Positions 22,548-31,338 are shown, counted from the first letter of the stretch. The stretch is 58,475 nt of DNA from a virus (IMGVR_UViG_3300009158_003990:1-58475); one strand, 5' to 3'. The notes: a model not told the origin generated them from the letters alone. Translations and numbers: made by a program.

Positions 22548-22805
22548 ATGAGCGATGTAAGAACTGCTGTAAGTCCAGAACAAGTTCAAAAAACAATGGG
22601 TATTGTTATTTCAACTTTGAAATTTGTTTCGACAATTATTCCAGGCGAAGCAGATGATAAAATTGTTGCTGTTATTTCTGCATTAGCACAAGAACCTTGG
22701 GTTATTCCAGCGGTTACATTTTTAATTAATAAATTCGACAACACAAAACCAATTACTTCTGAAGATTTTTTACTCGCTATAAAAGTAGCAAAAAATGAGG
22801 CTTAA
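22548..22805 (+). CDS. Hypothetical protein, 85 residues
   Basis: CAGGAG lies seven bases before ATG 22548. The protein is made of amphipathic and hydrophobic helices (KTMGIVISTLKFVSTII, then PWVIPAVTFLINKF) with no strongly charged surface between them. It could be a membrane-associated phage protein. It opens a group of secreted or membrane genes that ends with the papain-like protease. The family is unknown. Confidence 0.5.
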   Translation: MSDVRTAVSPEQVQKTMGIVISTLKFVSTIIPGEADDKIVAVISALAQEPWVIPAVTFLINKFDNTKPITSEDFLLAIKVAKNEA

Positions 22806-22807
22806 TC

Positions 22808-23587
22808 ATGTTTAAAAAAGCACTGTTCTTTTTTTTAGTATTTTGCAATCTTACCTTTGCAGAAAACTTTATTGTTCCAGAACAAAAAATTGTTGGAGCA
22901 GAACTTCCAATTCCGTTGGGTGAGCTTGTAGATTTATCTATAAGTCCAATTCAATCTGCTCCAAAGTTTTTAGTTTCAACCACATATGCATGGAAAGTTT
23001 TTGATGGCTACACAGAGAAACGAATCCGCAACTATGAGAATGGCGTTTTCTTTGGTTCTGGCATACAAGCAAAAAAGCTTAAGGTCATTGTTTCTGTAAC
23101 TCATTTATACATAGTTAAAGATAATGAAAAGCTTTTAGAAGCAGCTATTAGAACCAATTTTATTTCAACAGATGTTTTTATTGGTGAAGAAGAACCTAGT
23201 ACTCCAATAGAACCAGAAGTTGAACCAGAATTTGGAGAATCAAAATATCAACTTTCTAAGTTTGTTTATGATGGCGTTAAGAATATTAAGCTATCAAAAT
23301 CAGATAGGACAAAACAATGTGCTGCTATTGCAACATCTTTTGATGGTATTGCTGCTGCTATTGCTGCTGGAACAATAGCAACACTTGAAGACATACTAAA
23401 GAAAACAGCAGAATCAAATAAATTTGCACTAACCAAATCTGGTGGAGATAGAACAAAATGGGAATCTTTATTTACAGAAATACAAGAAAAACTTTTTGAT
23501 CTATATAAAACCAACAAAATGCAAACTAAAGAAGATTTTGCTATTGCGTGGAGAGAAATATCTTCTGGACTTAAGTTAATAAAATAG
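22808..23587 (+). CDS. Secreted protein with signal peptide
   Basis: A 259-residue protein with a clear Sec signal: basic MFKK, hydrophobic ALFFFLVFCNLTFA, then a likely cleavage before ENF. The mature N-terminal half is beta-rich (KFLVSTTYAWKVFDGY, GVFFGSGIQAKKLKVIVSV). A Pro/Glu linker follows (about residues 132-145), then a helical C-terminal domain (QCAAIATSFDGIAAAIAAG). It precedes the protease gene by seven bases. It may act in the periplasm during infection or lysis. No family is recognised. Confidence 0.6.
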   Translation: MFKKALFFFLVFCNLTFAENFIVPEQKIVGAELPIPLGELVDLSISPIQSAPKFLVSTTYAWKVFDGYTEKRIRNYENGVFFGSGIQAKKLKVIVSVTHLYIVKDNEKLLEAAIRTNFISTDVFIGEEEPSTPIEPEVEPEFGESKYQLSKFVYDGVKNIKLSKSDRTKQCAAIATSFDGIAAAIAAGTIATLEDILKKTAESNKFALTKSGGDRTKWESLFTEIQEKLFDLYKTNKMQTKEDFAIAWREISSGLKLIK

Positions 23588-23594
23588 GTGAAAC

Positions 23595-24518
23595 ATGTCT
23601 GAACTATCAAGACTTAATGGTTGGGCAGGAAAAGACAATCCTTCGCTTGTTGAAAGTGAATTTAATTTAATTAAAGATGACGGATCATTTAAAGACTTTA
23701 ATGTTTATGGTAAAAGCCAAGACACTAAGGGTAAAAAAATGATGTTGTACGATGTTGTTCGTAAAGTTCTTGGTAAGGATACTGAGAATTATCCACAGGA
23801 GATCGGGGATTGTGTAAGTTTTGGTGCTAAGAATGCAATTGAATATTTAATGGCTACTGAAAAGCTTATGAAGGGCGATCACGAAAAATTTGAACCTATA
23901 TTTCCTCCGTATCTTTATGGTATAGGAAGAGTTTTAGTTGGTCGTGGACAACTTAATGGTGAAGATGGTTCTTTAGGAAGTTGGATGGCAGATGCTGTTA
24001 TTAAATATGGGGTTTTGCGTAGTAATTTTAATGGTGTTCCTAAGTATGCAGGAAGCGTAGCTAAAAAATGGGGCAATACTCCCGGACCAGATAAAAAGTT
24101 TATTGAAGAAGGAACTAGTCATCCAGTAAAATCTGCTGCTCAAATTAAAACTTGGGATCAATTAGTAGAGTCTATTGTGAATGGTTATCCTTGCACAACC
24201 GCTAGTGATGTTGGTTATACGATGACACCAGCAAACGATGGCTTTCATCGTCAAACAGATAATTGGGGTCACCAGATGTGCTTTATAGGCGTTGATGATA
24301 GGGCAGATGACCCATATGCCATTATTGTTAACAGTTGGGGTGATGCTCATGGCCAGCTTAAAGACTTTAATACTGGCGAATCCCTTCCTATTGGCACTCT
24401 TAGAGTTAGAAAGAAAGATGCTGAAAAACATCTTAGGGCTGGTGAAACTTTTGCATACAGCAATTTTGATGGATTTCAAGAACAGTTGATAGACAAAAAA
24501 TTATTCATGCTTATATAG
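23595..24518 (+). CDS. Papain-like (C1-type) cysteine protease
   Basis: The catalytic set of the papain fold is in place: Gln in YPQEIGDCVSFGA with the nucleophile Cys73, His226 in NWGHQMCFIGVDD, and Asn246 in IIVNSWGD. At 307 residues, with no signal peptide, it is probably cytoplasmic or virion-borne. Phages carry such proteases in virions or tail complexes, and as host-protein processing enzymes. Neighbouring genes encode membrane and secreted proteins and a prohead-type motif protein, so a virion or lysis role is plausible. Base composition is less AT-biased than that of the flanking genes. Confidence 0.8.
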   Translation: MSELSRLNGWAGKDNPSLVESEFNLIKDDGSFKDFNVYGKSQDTKGKKMMLYDVVRKVLGKDTENYPQEIGDCVSFGAKNAIEYLMATEKLMKGDHEKFEPIFPPYLYGIGRVLVGRGQLNGEDGSLGSWMADAVIKYGVLRSNFNGVPKYAGSVAKKWGNTPGPDKKFIEEGTSHPVKSAAQIKTWDQLVESIVNGYPCTTASDVGYTMTPANDGFHRQTDNWGHQMCFIGVDDRADDPYAIIVNSWGDAHGQLKDFNTGESLPIGTLRVRKKDAEKHLRAGETFAYSNFDGFQEQLIDKKLFMLI

Positions 24519-24527
24519 GATTTAAAA

Positions 24528-24998
24528 ATGTCTAAAAAAAAAGATGATGAACATTTAAAACAACAAATAGATTACAATGAATTTTTAAATTCAATTAAAG
24601 ATTTAATCTTAAGCACTAATGCTTATAAAAATCAAAAATTAAAACAATTTTCTATAGCAAAAGCATCTTATGATGCTCCACAATCAGCAAGAAATAATGC
24701 AAAAAAAGTTTTAGCTTGGAAAGAAAAATATGGAAAAGAATGCAAAGGAATGACTGCTGTTGGTTGGGCTAGAGCAAGAGACTTAGCTGGAAATGCTATG
24801 TTGTCTGCTGACACAGTAAAAAGAATGGCTCAATTTAATAGACACGGATCTAATTATGAAAAAGCTAAATCCAAACCAGAATATAAAACTAAACCTTGGA
24901 GCATTCCAGCAGTTGTTGCATGGTTAGGTTGGGGTGGAACATCTGGTATTGAATGGGCGATAAGAACAAGTCAATCAATTCTAAAAAAGAAAAAATAA
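24528..24998 (+). CDS. Phage protein with prohead-associated repeat motif
   Basis: Residues about 45-110 of this 156-residue protein read as a motif common in tailed-phage head-region proteins: APQSARNNAKKVLAWKEKYG, then TAVGWARARDLAGN, TVKRMAQFNRHG, and later VAWLGWGGTSGIEWA. In other phages this module occurs alone or attached to head-maturation protease or portal-neighbour proteins. It probably helps virion assembly. The recognition rests on remembered motif patterns, so the role is tentative. Confidence 0.55.
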   Translation: MSKKKDDEHLKQQIDYNEFLNSIKDLILSTNAYKNQKLKQFSIAKASYDAPQSARNNAKKVLAWKEKYGKECKGMTAVGWARARDLAGNAMLSADTVKRMAQFNRHGSNYEKAKSKPEYKTKPWSIPAVVAWLGWGGTSGIEWAIRTSQSILKKKK

Positions 24999-25000
24999 TT

Positions 25001-25144
25001 ATGTTAAACCTAGTTATTTTTTTATTGTTTAGTCAAAACATAAATAAAGAACAGTTTATATTAATAGAAAAAGATTCTATTTCATTTTCTAAATTAATAA
25101 ATGAAGTTAAAAAGAATACAAAACAAGAAGAATGTTTTACTTGA
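25001..25144 (+). CDS. Small protein with hydrophobic N-terminus, 47 residues
   Basis: ATG 25001 starts two bases after the previous stop. The N-terminus MLNLVIFLLFSQ is hydrophobic and could be a short anchor or signal. The remainder is charged and ends in Cys-Phe-Thr. No good Shine-Dalgarno is visible. It is retained because it exactly fills the space before the next gene, but it may be spurious. Confidence 0.4.
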   Translation: MLNLVIFLLFSQNINKEQFILIEKDSISFSKLINEVKKNTKQEECFT

Positions 25145-25158
25145 CGGAGAAAAAAATA

Positions 25159-25500
25159 ATGCGGTCGCATAAAAAAATACAAGAAATATTAGAAAAATCA
25201 GATACAATTAAAAAATACGATGCTATTGGTATTATAACAATAATAACAATTGTTAGTCTTGTTTTTCAAGGTATAAAACTAATACAATATTGCAAATCTT
25301 CTAAGGTTACAGCATTAATAATAAAAAAGGGTGGACCAATTGTAAGAATGTTTATTAGAAAAAACTTGTATAATAAAATAATTGAAGCAAATGTTCCAGA
25401 GAATGATGCTAAAATAATTTCTAATACAATAGTTGATCTTATACAATCTTTATCTATAAGTGAAATAACTAGTCTTTTAGAATTAGTTTTTAATGAATAA
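25159..25500 (+). CDS. Single-span membrane protein, 113 residues
   Basis: ATG 25159 is chosen because CGGAG precedes it at normal distance; the upstream start at 25132 overlaps the previous gene. The product has a hydrophobic helix AIGIITIITIVSLVFQGIKL (about residues 24-43). It is followed by a basic segment and two amphipathic helices (NAKIISNTIVDLIQSL-like). It may be a spanin- or holin-associated protein; nothing proves it. Its stop meets the stop of the reverse glycosyltransferase end to end. Confidence 0.5.
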   Translation: MRSHKKIQEILEKSDTIKKYDAIGIITIITIVSLVFQGIKLIQYCKSSKVTALIIKKGGPIVRMFIRKNLYNKIIEANVPENDAKIISNTIVDLIQSLSISEITSLLELVFNE

Positions 25501-26193
25501 TTAAATGTTTTTTTCTTTTAATTCTTTAAGTTTTTTTAAGTGACCGTTAGAGTATAATGCCTCTGTAAAATTTTCACCTATATTTTCTAAATAATATATT
25601 TCTTCTTCGCTAATGTTGTTAAAGTCTATATACCAAGGAATATGTCTACAAGCAAAATTTCCAGACAATCTCATGCTTTCATATCTATATCTTTTTATTT
25701 TTTGATCCATCGTAAATGTCATATCTGTAATTGCTCTATAAACATTTTCTTCTTCTGTTGGATACCAACATATGCTTTGATGATCAAATACTGTTGCTTT
25801 GTATGGATAATGATCTGGAATGTCATCCATTCTTAATGCCAGAGAAGCTTTTCTATCATATTTATTTATGCATTCTTTCATAATTTCTTGCCAATTGTAT
25901 GGCATATTAGGATTTAGTTCAAGATCTGCATCAGAGTAAATGTAATATTCACAATCTCTAATTTTATAAATATCAGAACCAAAAAACACCCAAGGACCAT
26001 GATTGGCATGTAATCTTAAAATTTTTATATCGTTTTCAATTTCTTTATACCAATCAAGAAGAGGAACATATGTAGATTTGTTATCTATAATTGTTATGTC
26101 TGAATTGCCATTTAATCTAAATAAATCTTCTACCATTTTCTTACATGTGGTTAACCTGTTTATATTTGTTAAAAATATAGGATAATTTACCAT
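25501..26193 (-). CDS. GT-A glycosyltransferase (reverse strand)
   Basis: A 230-residue protein with the family 2-like order. PIFLTNINRLTTCKKMVEDL is at the N-terminus, then SDITIIDNKSTY and EYYIYSDADLELNP with the DxD metal site (about residues 80-95). The C-terminal half has HQSICWYP, DMTFTM and a SGNFACRHIPWYID segment seen in related phage transferases. It is transcribed with the GT6 gene, three bases downstream of it, as a two-gene reverse operon. Confidence 0.78.
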   Translation of the reverse strand: MVNYPIFLTNINRLTTCKKMVEDLFRLNGNSDITIIDNKSTYVPLLDWYKEIENDIKILRLHANHGPWVFFGSDIYKIRDCEYYIYSDADLELNPNMPYNWQEIMKECINKYDRKASLALRMDDIPDHYPYKATVFDHQSICWYPTEEENVYRAITDMTFTMDQKIKRYRYESMRLSGNFACRHIPWYIDFNNISEEEIYYLENIGENFTEALYSNGHLKKLKELKEKNI

Positions 26194-26195
26194 TA

Positions 26196-27146
26196 TTATT
26201 CTCCAACTATTTTAAATTCTCCATTAACTATATCGTACACCTTATCTTTATGAATAAGCATTTTATATACAATTTGAGTTATGTCTAATTTTGTATTTCT
26301 AGTTTCTCCAATTCCACCTTTGTCACTAATTAAAAATTTAAATTGTTCTGTTAATACTGTTTTTTCTGGTGGATTAAAATGAAAGTAAGCATTAATGTAA
26401 CTCTCATCATTTACTGGTGGCTCATAATTAATCTTTTTATCTTCTATTTGATATCCTCTTAAAACTTTGCAAAAATCTATAACCTTTTCTTTTTTTCCAC
26501 CAAAAAAAGCACCATAATAATAAGTGTATTTTAATTTACTGTCTAAAGGAACATAAGATTTTCCAGTTTTATTTCTATCAAAACCTTTTCCATTAGATAA
26601 CCAAGAACGATTCCCATAATGTTCTCCACCAACAAGATCTCCCAAAAACCATGACTCATCAAAGTTTTTATCTATATTTGTATCTGCATCAAAATAATAA
26701 ATATAATCACAATTTTCTTTTTCAAGCTTTATTATATTTTTAAATTTTGAATTTGTTCCTTCATGCCAATGACTATGATTTTCTTTTATGTAAACAACAT
26801 TTGCATTTGGCAAATAATTTATTGGACTTAAGTCAGAAAACAAATAAAACTTTATATTAAATTCTCCTTTATAATAATGATTAAATTTTTTAACAAATCT
26901 TAGTCCAAGAGCAAAATATGAATTTGTGCAGACAATAACAATCGCTATTGTTTTTAATGAAAAACATTCATTTTCTGGAATTACTATTTCTTTTGTGTCA
27001 CTGTATATTATTAATTTTTTAATTTCATTGGGTTTTGTGTCGCCAAAAACATCGTTTGATGCTTTTACAAAACCAAAATTTTGAATTTCATATTTTAATA
27101 TTTCTGTTACATCTACATCTCCATATGTTGCTTTTTTAATGTTCAT
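26196..27146 (-). CDS. GT6-family glycosyltransferase with extra N-terminal domain
   Basis: A 316-residue two-part protein. Residues 1-65 form a small domain (KKATYGDVDVTEIL, VKASNDVFGDTKPNEIKKL) that also occurs attached to secreted bacterial proteins. Residues about 68-300 carry GT6 motifs: IVIVCTNSYFALGL, FYLFSD, the metal site YYFDADTNID, YYYGAFFGG, and NDESYINAYFHFNPPEK. Family GT6 includes the ABO blood-group and alpha-1,3-galactosyl transferases, and bacterial and cyanophage homologues are known. It probably adds Gal or GalNAc to a fucosylated or galactosylated acceptor. Confidence 0.85.
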   Translation of the reverse strand: MNIKKATYGDVDVTEILKYEIQNFGFVKASNDVFGDTKPNEIKKLIIYSDTKEIVIPENECFSLKTIAIVIVCTNSYFALGLRFVKKFNHYYKGEFNIKFYLFSDLSPINYLPNANVVYIKENHSHWHEGTNSKFKNIIKLEKENCDYIYYFDADTNIDKNFDESWFLGDLVGGEHYGNRSWLSNGKGFDRNKTGKSYVPLDSKLKYTYYYGAFFGGKKEKVIDFCKVLRGYQIEDKKINYEPPVNDESYINAYFHFNPPEKTVLTEQFKFLISDKGGIGETRNTKLDITQIVYKMLIHKDKVYDIVNGEFKIVGE

Positions 27147-27175
27147 ATTTTCCTTTAATTAAAACTGTTTGTGTG

Positions 27176-27181
27176 TATAAT
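27176..27181 (+). promoter_or_regulatory. Possible -10 box of a forward promoter
   Basis: A perfect TATAAT lies in the 67-base divergent gap between the reverse GT6 gene and the forward GT2 gene, preceded by TGTG. No convincing -35 hexamer is found at 16-18 bases. The position in a divergent gap supports it, but in such AT-rich DNA the hexamer could occur by chance. Confidence 0.35.
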
Positions 27182-27213
27182 ACATATATTAAAATGTTAA
27201 GGAGTAAATAACA

Positions 27214-27951
27214 ATGTTTGAATTGCCTAATGTTAGTTGTTTTTGTCCAACATACGGAAGAACTAAACTTCTTATGGAGTCTGTCAATTGTTTTTTAAAT
27301 CAAGACTACAAAGGAAAAAAGGAATTAATTATATTAAATGATTTTGATCAACAAGAACTTATTTTCAATCATCCAGAAGTTAGAGTAATTAATTCAAAAA
27401 AAATAAAAAAATTAAGTGATAAATTTAATGAGTGCATTTCTTATTGTTCTGGAGATTATATATTTGTTTGGGAAGATGATGATATTTTTTTACCTTGGAG
27501 AATATCTTTTTCAATAAATAATTTAGATGAAAACGGTTGTTTTCATACAAGACAAGCATTTAAAGAAATTGGTCATAAAAAAATTGTTTTTTCTGATAAC
27601 TTACATCATTCTGCATTATGTATGCACAAAGATTCTTGGGAAAAAATTGGGTTTTACTCAGAATCTGATAGCACTAATATAGACACGCTTCTTTTTGATA
27701 AAATTAAAGATGAATATGGAACTATACACCAACAAATAAATAACGAAAATATTTATAATATATATAGGTATGAAACAACAAATCATTATCATGGATCAAG
27801 TATAGGTCAAAACTTTTCTGAAACCGTTCCAGTCTATCTTCAAGAAAAAATAAAAAATAAAGAAGAACCAACTGAAGGAATAATTATAAAGCCTTATTGG
27901 AAATATGATTATGTTGAAACAGCAAATCTTTTTTTAAAAAACTCAATATAA
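27214..27951 (+). CDS. GT2 family glycosyltransferase
   Basis: A 245-residue GT-A enzyme. It has VSCFCPTYGRTKLLMESVNC at the N-terminus, KKELIILNDFDQQ, and the metal cluster YIFVWEDDDIFLPWR (about residues 85-99). ALCMHKDSWEKIGFYSE is the acceptor loop. AAGGAG precedes the ATG. It is divergent from the GT6 operon and directly upstream of the ribonucleotide reductase leader. Its sugar is unknown. Confidence 0.82.
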   Translation: MFELPNVSCFCPTYGRTKLLMESVNCFLNQDYKGKKELIILNDFDQQELIFNHPEVRVINSKKIKKLSDKFNECISYCSGDYIFVWEDDDIFLPWRISFSINNLDENGCFHTRQAFKEIGHKKIVFSDNLHHSALCMHKDSWEKIGFYSESDSTNIDTLLFDKIKDEYGTIHQQINNENIYNIYRYETTNHYHGSSIGQNFSETVPVYLQEKIKNKEEPTEGIIIKPYWKYDYVETANLFLKNSI

Positions 27952-28101
27952 CCCATTGAATCTAAATAAAAAATAAGTAAGAATCTCCTTTGTCTTATCG
28001 TTATTATGGGTGTATTTATCCCTGCTGGTAATCGCCAGCCTTACATACCTTTAAAGTTTCGCTTATCCTTGCGATCAAGCAAGGAATATGGAGTTTTTTT
28101 C
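27952..28101 (+). promoter_or_regulatory. 150-base leader of the ribonucleotide reductase gene
   Basis: This gap holds two hairpins: a 5-bp stem at 28024-28039 and a 7-bp stem at 28066-28085. The second ends three bases before the Shine-Dalgarno region and is followed by a run of seven T. The frame of nrdJ stays open back to ATG 28006 but no ribosome site supports that start. The leader may control nrdJ. A cobalamin riboswitch would be attractive for a B12-dependent enzyme, yet no B12-box-like sequence is seen. Confidence 0.4.
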
Positions 28102-30393
28102 ATGTCTATTCAAGAATTGCAAAATTATACTGCTGTTTCCAAATACGCTAGATGGGTTGAATCTGAAAAAAGAAGAGAGACTTGGGATGAAAGCGTAACT
28201 AGAATTAAGGATATGATGCTTGAAGTTCATCCTTCGTTAAAAGAAGATATTGAAAAAAATTATGGAATGATTAAAGATCAAAAAATATTAGGTTCACAAA
28301 GAGCATTACAGTTTGGTGGCAAACCAATCCTTAAGCATAATGCAAGGATATTCAATTGTTCTGCTAGTTATTGTGATAGATTGAAGTTTTTTCAAGAGTG
28401 TTTTTACTTATTGCTGTGTGGGTCTGGAACTGGTTTTAGTGTACAAAAACATCATGTCGAGTTATTACCAAAGTTTTCATCCACTAGATTAGATCCAGAG
28501 ACATGTTGCTATCAACATCTTATTCACAGAGTTGAAGATTCGATTGAAGGTTGGGCAGATGCTCTTGGCGTTCTTCTTTCCTCATATTTTGAAACTCCAA
28601 TAAAAGGGTTTGAAAAATACAAAGATATTGAAGTTGGATTTAGTTATGTAGACATAAGAGAAAAGGGTTCTCCTTTGGGTTGTGGTATAGGTAATGCTCC
28701 AGGTTATCAACCATTGGAAAAAGCATTAGAATCTACTAGAGCATTGCTGAATAGATGTACTGCAAATGGACAAACAAAATTAAGAACAATAGATGCATTC
28801 GATATAGTTATGTTTGCTGCTGATGCTGTTATTTCTGGAGGTGTTCGTAGGTCTGCAACGATAGCTTTATTCTCTGCTGATGACGAATTGATGATTAATG
28901 CAAAAACTGGCGATTGGTATTTTACTAATCCCCAAAGGGCTAGGGCAAACATCTCTGCATTACTTCATAGAAAAGATACTTCTAAAGAAGTATTTGAAAA
29001 TCTATTTAAGGCAACAAAAGAGTTTGGAGAACCAGGCTTTTTCTTTGCTGATTATTACGATGTCTTATGCAATCCATGTTGTGAAATATCATGGATAACT
29101 AGGCACTTCTATAAGAAGGGTAGTCCAGAACTAGCCGAGGCTTTGTCATTATATGAAGGACCAATAACAACAAAAGAGTCATGCAAAGATGACATGCCAG
29201 AAGATGAGGTTGGTCTTTCTGGTTGGGGGTTCTGCAATTTATCAACCATTAATGGAAAAACAATAACATCAGAAGAAGACTTCTATGAAAGATGTGCTGC
29301 TGCTGCGTTTATTGGTACATTACAAGCATCTTTTACCAGTTTCCCATACTTGGGTCATGTTACAGAACTTATCGCTCGCAAAGAGGCTTTATTGGGCGTT
29401 TCAATTAATGGTATGCAACATCACCCTAAAATATTATTAAATCCCAAAATTCAACAAAAAGGTGCTGAGATAGTAAAAAGTATAAATAAAAAGTATGCTT
29501 CTATCTTAAACATAAGTCCTGCTGCTAGAACAACTTGTATCAAACCAGAAGGTAATTCTTCTGCTTTATTGGGTTCTACATCGGGCATTCATCCAGACCA
29601 TAGCAGAAGGTATTTTCGTATTGTCCAAGCTAATCAGATGGAAGCACCTTATCAGTATTTTAAAAGTGTTAATCCTCAAGCATGTGAACAATCTGTTTGG
29701 TCATCAAATAAAACGGATGATTGCATAAGGTTTTGTGTGCAAAGTCAAGATGGAACTGTATTGAAAGAACATGTAAGTGCTATCTCTATGTTAGAAGATG
29801 TTATCTCCACCTACAGTAATTGGGTCATTTTTGGTAAAAGTGAAGATCTGTGCGTTAGAAAAGAATTAAATCATAATGTGTCTAACACAATACATGTGCA
29901 AGACAATGAATGGGATTTAGTTATGGATTATATCTATAAAAACAAGGCCGATCTTGCTGGAGTGTCTTTGATTGCATCTAGTGGAGATAAAGACTACAAT
30001 CAAGCACCATTTACAGCAGTGTATTCAATAGATGAACAAATAAAGATGTATGGTTTTGAGGCTACATCTAAAGCTTACGAGTTATATCCTAAATTTTCTG
30101 AGTATGGTTTTGATTCTTTGTGGAATGCATGTTCTTGTAATCTTGGCTATTTTGAGCCAATAGGGGAAAAACAAGAAGAATGGAAAAAATTAATTGATGC
30201 ATATTCTTGCGAGTTTTTTAATTCTAATATAAAATATGCAACATATGCACTTAAAGATGCTTCTAACTTAGATCTTTGGAATAAATTAATTGATAGTTAT
30301 TCTTCGGTTAATTATTTGGACATAAAAGAAGAAACTTCTACAATAGACATGCAGGGAGAACTTGCTTGTGCTGGTGGAGCTTGTTTAGTATGA
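28102..30393 (+). CDS. nrdJ: Adenosylcobalamin-dependent (class II) ribonucleotide reductase
   Basis: ATG 28102 is chosen for its GGAG and for matching the usual N-terminus (YARWVESEKRRETW). The 763-residue monomeric enzyme has the redox Cys in IFNCSASY, the radical-site loop CNPCCEISW, its partner in GWGFCNLSTING, and the C-terminal swinging pair CAGGAC. Conserved GSGTGFSVQ and TTCIKPEGNSSALLG are also present. It reduces ribonucleotides, probably triphosphates, to deoxyribonucleotides using host or environmental B12. The loop between the second and third active-site Cys is long (over 50 residues). Confidence 0.93.
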   Translation: MSIQELQNYTAVSKYARWVESEKRRETWDESVTRIKDMMLEVHPSLKEDIEKNYGMIKDQKILGSQRALQFGGKPILKHNARIFNCSASYCDRLKFFQECFYLLLCGSGTGFSVQKHHVELLPKFSSTRLDPETCCYQHLIHRVEDSIEGWADALGVLLSSYFETPIKGFEKYKDIEVGFSYVDIREKGSPLGCGIGNAPGYQPLEKALESTRALLNRCTANGQTKLRTIDAFDIVMFAADAVISGGVRRSATIALFSADDELMINAKTGDWYFTNPQRARANISALLHRKDTSKEVFENLFKATKEFGEPGFFFADYYDVLCNPCCEISWITRHFYKKGSPELAEALSLYEGPITTKESCKDDMPEDEVGLSGWGFCNLSTINGKTITSEEDFYERCAAAAFIGTLQASFTSFPYLGHVTELIARKEALLGVSINGMQHHPKILLNPKIQQKGAEIVKSINKKYASILNISPAARTTCIKPEGNSSALLGSTSGIHPDHSRRYFRIVQANQMEAPYQYFKSVNPQACEQSVWSSNKTDDCIRFCVQSQDGTVLKEHVSAISMLEDVISTYSNWVIFGKSEDLCVRKELNHNVSNTIHVQDNEWDLVMDYIYKNKADLAGVSLIASSGDKDYNQAPFTAVYSIDEQIKMYGFEATSKAYELYPKFSEYGFDSLWNACSCNLGYFEPIGEKQEEWKKLIDAYSCEFFNSNIKYATYALKDASNLDLWNKLIDSYSSVNYLDIKEETSTIDMQGELACAGGACLV

Positions 30394-30488
30394 TGAGATC
30401 AAGGACAAGAAAAACAAAAAGAAAATCTTGCAGGATAAAAGGACTAAGAAAGGAGAGAATAAAAAGTGTTAAGAAGAGGAAAAGTTAA
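30390..30488 (+). CDS. Possible very small basic protein, 32 residues
   Basis: ATG 30390 overlaps the nrdJ stop by four bases, as in coupled genes. It encodes a peptide made mostly of Arg, Lys and Ser (MMRSRTRKTKRKSCRIKG) before stopping inside the next gene. It could be a nucleic-acid-binding peptide. The Shine-Dalgarno of the following gene lies within it, so it may equally be untranslated spacer. Confidence 0.25.
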   Translation: MMRSRTRKTKRKSCRIKGLRKERIKSVKKRKS

Positions 30489-31338
30489 AGCTTTTGGTGC
30501 TCCATTTAATACAAAATATTCAAGTTGTTCCAATCTTAAGCCAACTTTATTTGATTGGGATGCATATGAATCAGACATACATGTCTATATAGACTATGCA
30601 ATAGTTAACCAAGGACATTTGTCGCCAAAAACTATTTCAAGATTAAAAATTGGTTGGCTTTGTGAATCCAATGAAATTTATTTAGATCTTTATAATTATA
30701 TAAAAAATAATACTCAAGATGTTTTTTCCAAGTTCGATTATATTTTTACATCAGATAAAAGCCTTCTTTCTTTAGATAGAAGATTTAGATTTTGTTTTTC
30801 TTGTAGTAATATACCTTGGACACCTAAAGATTCTTGGGGCATATACCCAAAAACAAAAATATGTTCTATGATTTGTTCAGAGAAAAAAATGTGTTATGGT
30901 CATCTTTATAGACATCAAGTAGCACAAATATATATGGGCGATGTGGATATTTATGGTGGTGCTTTTGGATCTCCATTTACTGGTGAAAAATACGATGGCT
31001 TTTATAAAAAAGAAAATGCATTAAAAGACTACATGTTTTCAATAGTTATACAAAATAATTTTAAGCCTCATTTTTTTACAGAACATTTAACAGATTGTTT
31101 TGCATATGGAACTATACCTATATACTTAGGCGATCCAGAAATAAATAGATTTTTTAATGGTAATGGAATATTGAAATATCAAGGTGGATTTGATATTAAA
31201 ACTTTAAGTATAGATATGTATAATAGCAAGATAGATGCAATAAATGAAAATCTTGAAATAATAAAGAAAATGCCTATGTCTGATGATTATCTTTATCTTC
31301 AGTGTTTAGAAATACTTGGAGTAAATAAAAATGGATAA
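30466..31338 (+). CDS. GT10-like (alpha-1,3-fucosyltransferase family) glycosyltransferase
   Basis: Start GTG 30466 has AAGGAG 10 bases upstream. The 290-residue product shows the C-terminal lobe of GT10 enzymes: IYGGAFGSPFTG, the YMFSIVIQNNFKPHFFTEHLTD stretch (donor loop, about residues 190-212), and AYGTIPIYLGDPEI. In classical members this reads ENS..dYVTEK and GtVPV. The N-lobe is small and divergent. It may transfer fucose from GDP-fucose or a related sugar. Family membership is well supported; the sugar is not. Confidence 0.78.
   Translation: MLRRGKVKAFGAPFNTKYSSCSNLKPTLFDWDAYESDIHVYIDYAIVNQGHLSPKTISRLKIGWLCESNEIYLDLYNYIKNNTQDVFSKFDYIFTSDKSLLSLDRRFRFCFSCSNIPWTPKDSWGIYPKTKICSMICSEKKMCYGHLYRHQVAQIYMGDVDIYGGAFGSPFTGEKYDGFYKKENALKDYMFSIVIQNNFKPHFFTEHLTDCFAYGTIPIYLGDPEINRFFNGNGILKYQGGFDIKTLSIDMYNSKIDAINENLEIIKKMPMSDDYLYLQCLEILGVNKNG

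Noticed and set aside
24162-24479. Reverse and alternative frames inside the papain-like protease gene
   Set aside because: They overlap a gene with a complete catalytic set and have no ribosome-binding site.
28006-28101. Upstream start giving NrdJ a 32-residue extension
   Set aside because: No ribosome-binding site precedes ATG 28006, whereas GGAG precedes ATG 28102, and the shorter form matches the usual start of the enzyme.
27952-28101. Cobalamin riboswitch in front of the B12-dependent reductase
   Set aside because: The leader is short for this class and no B12-box-like sequence is recognisable, so only an unspecific leader is reported.
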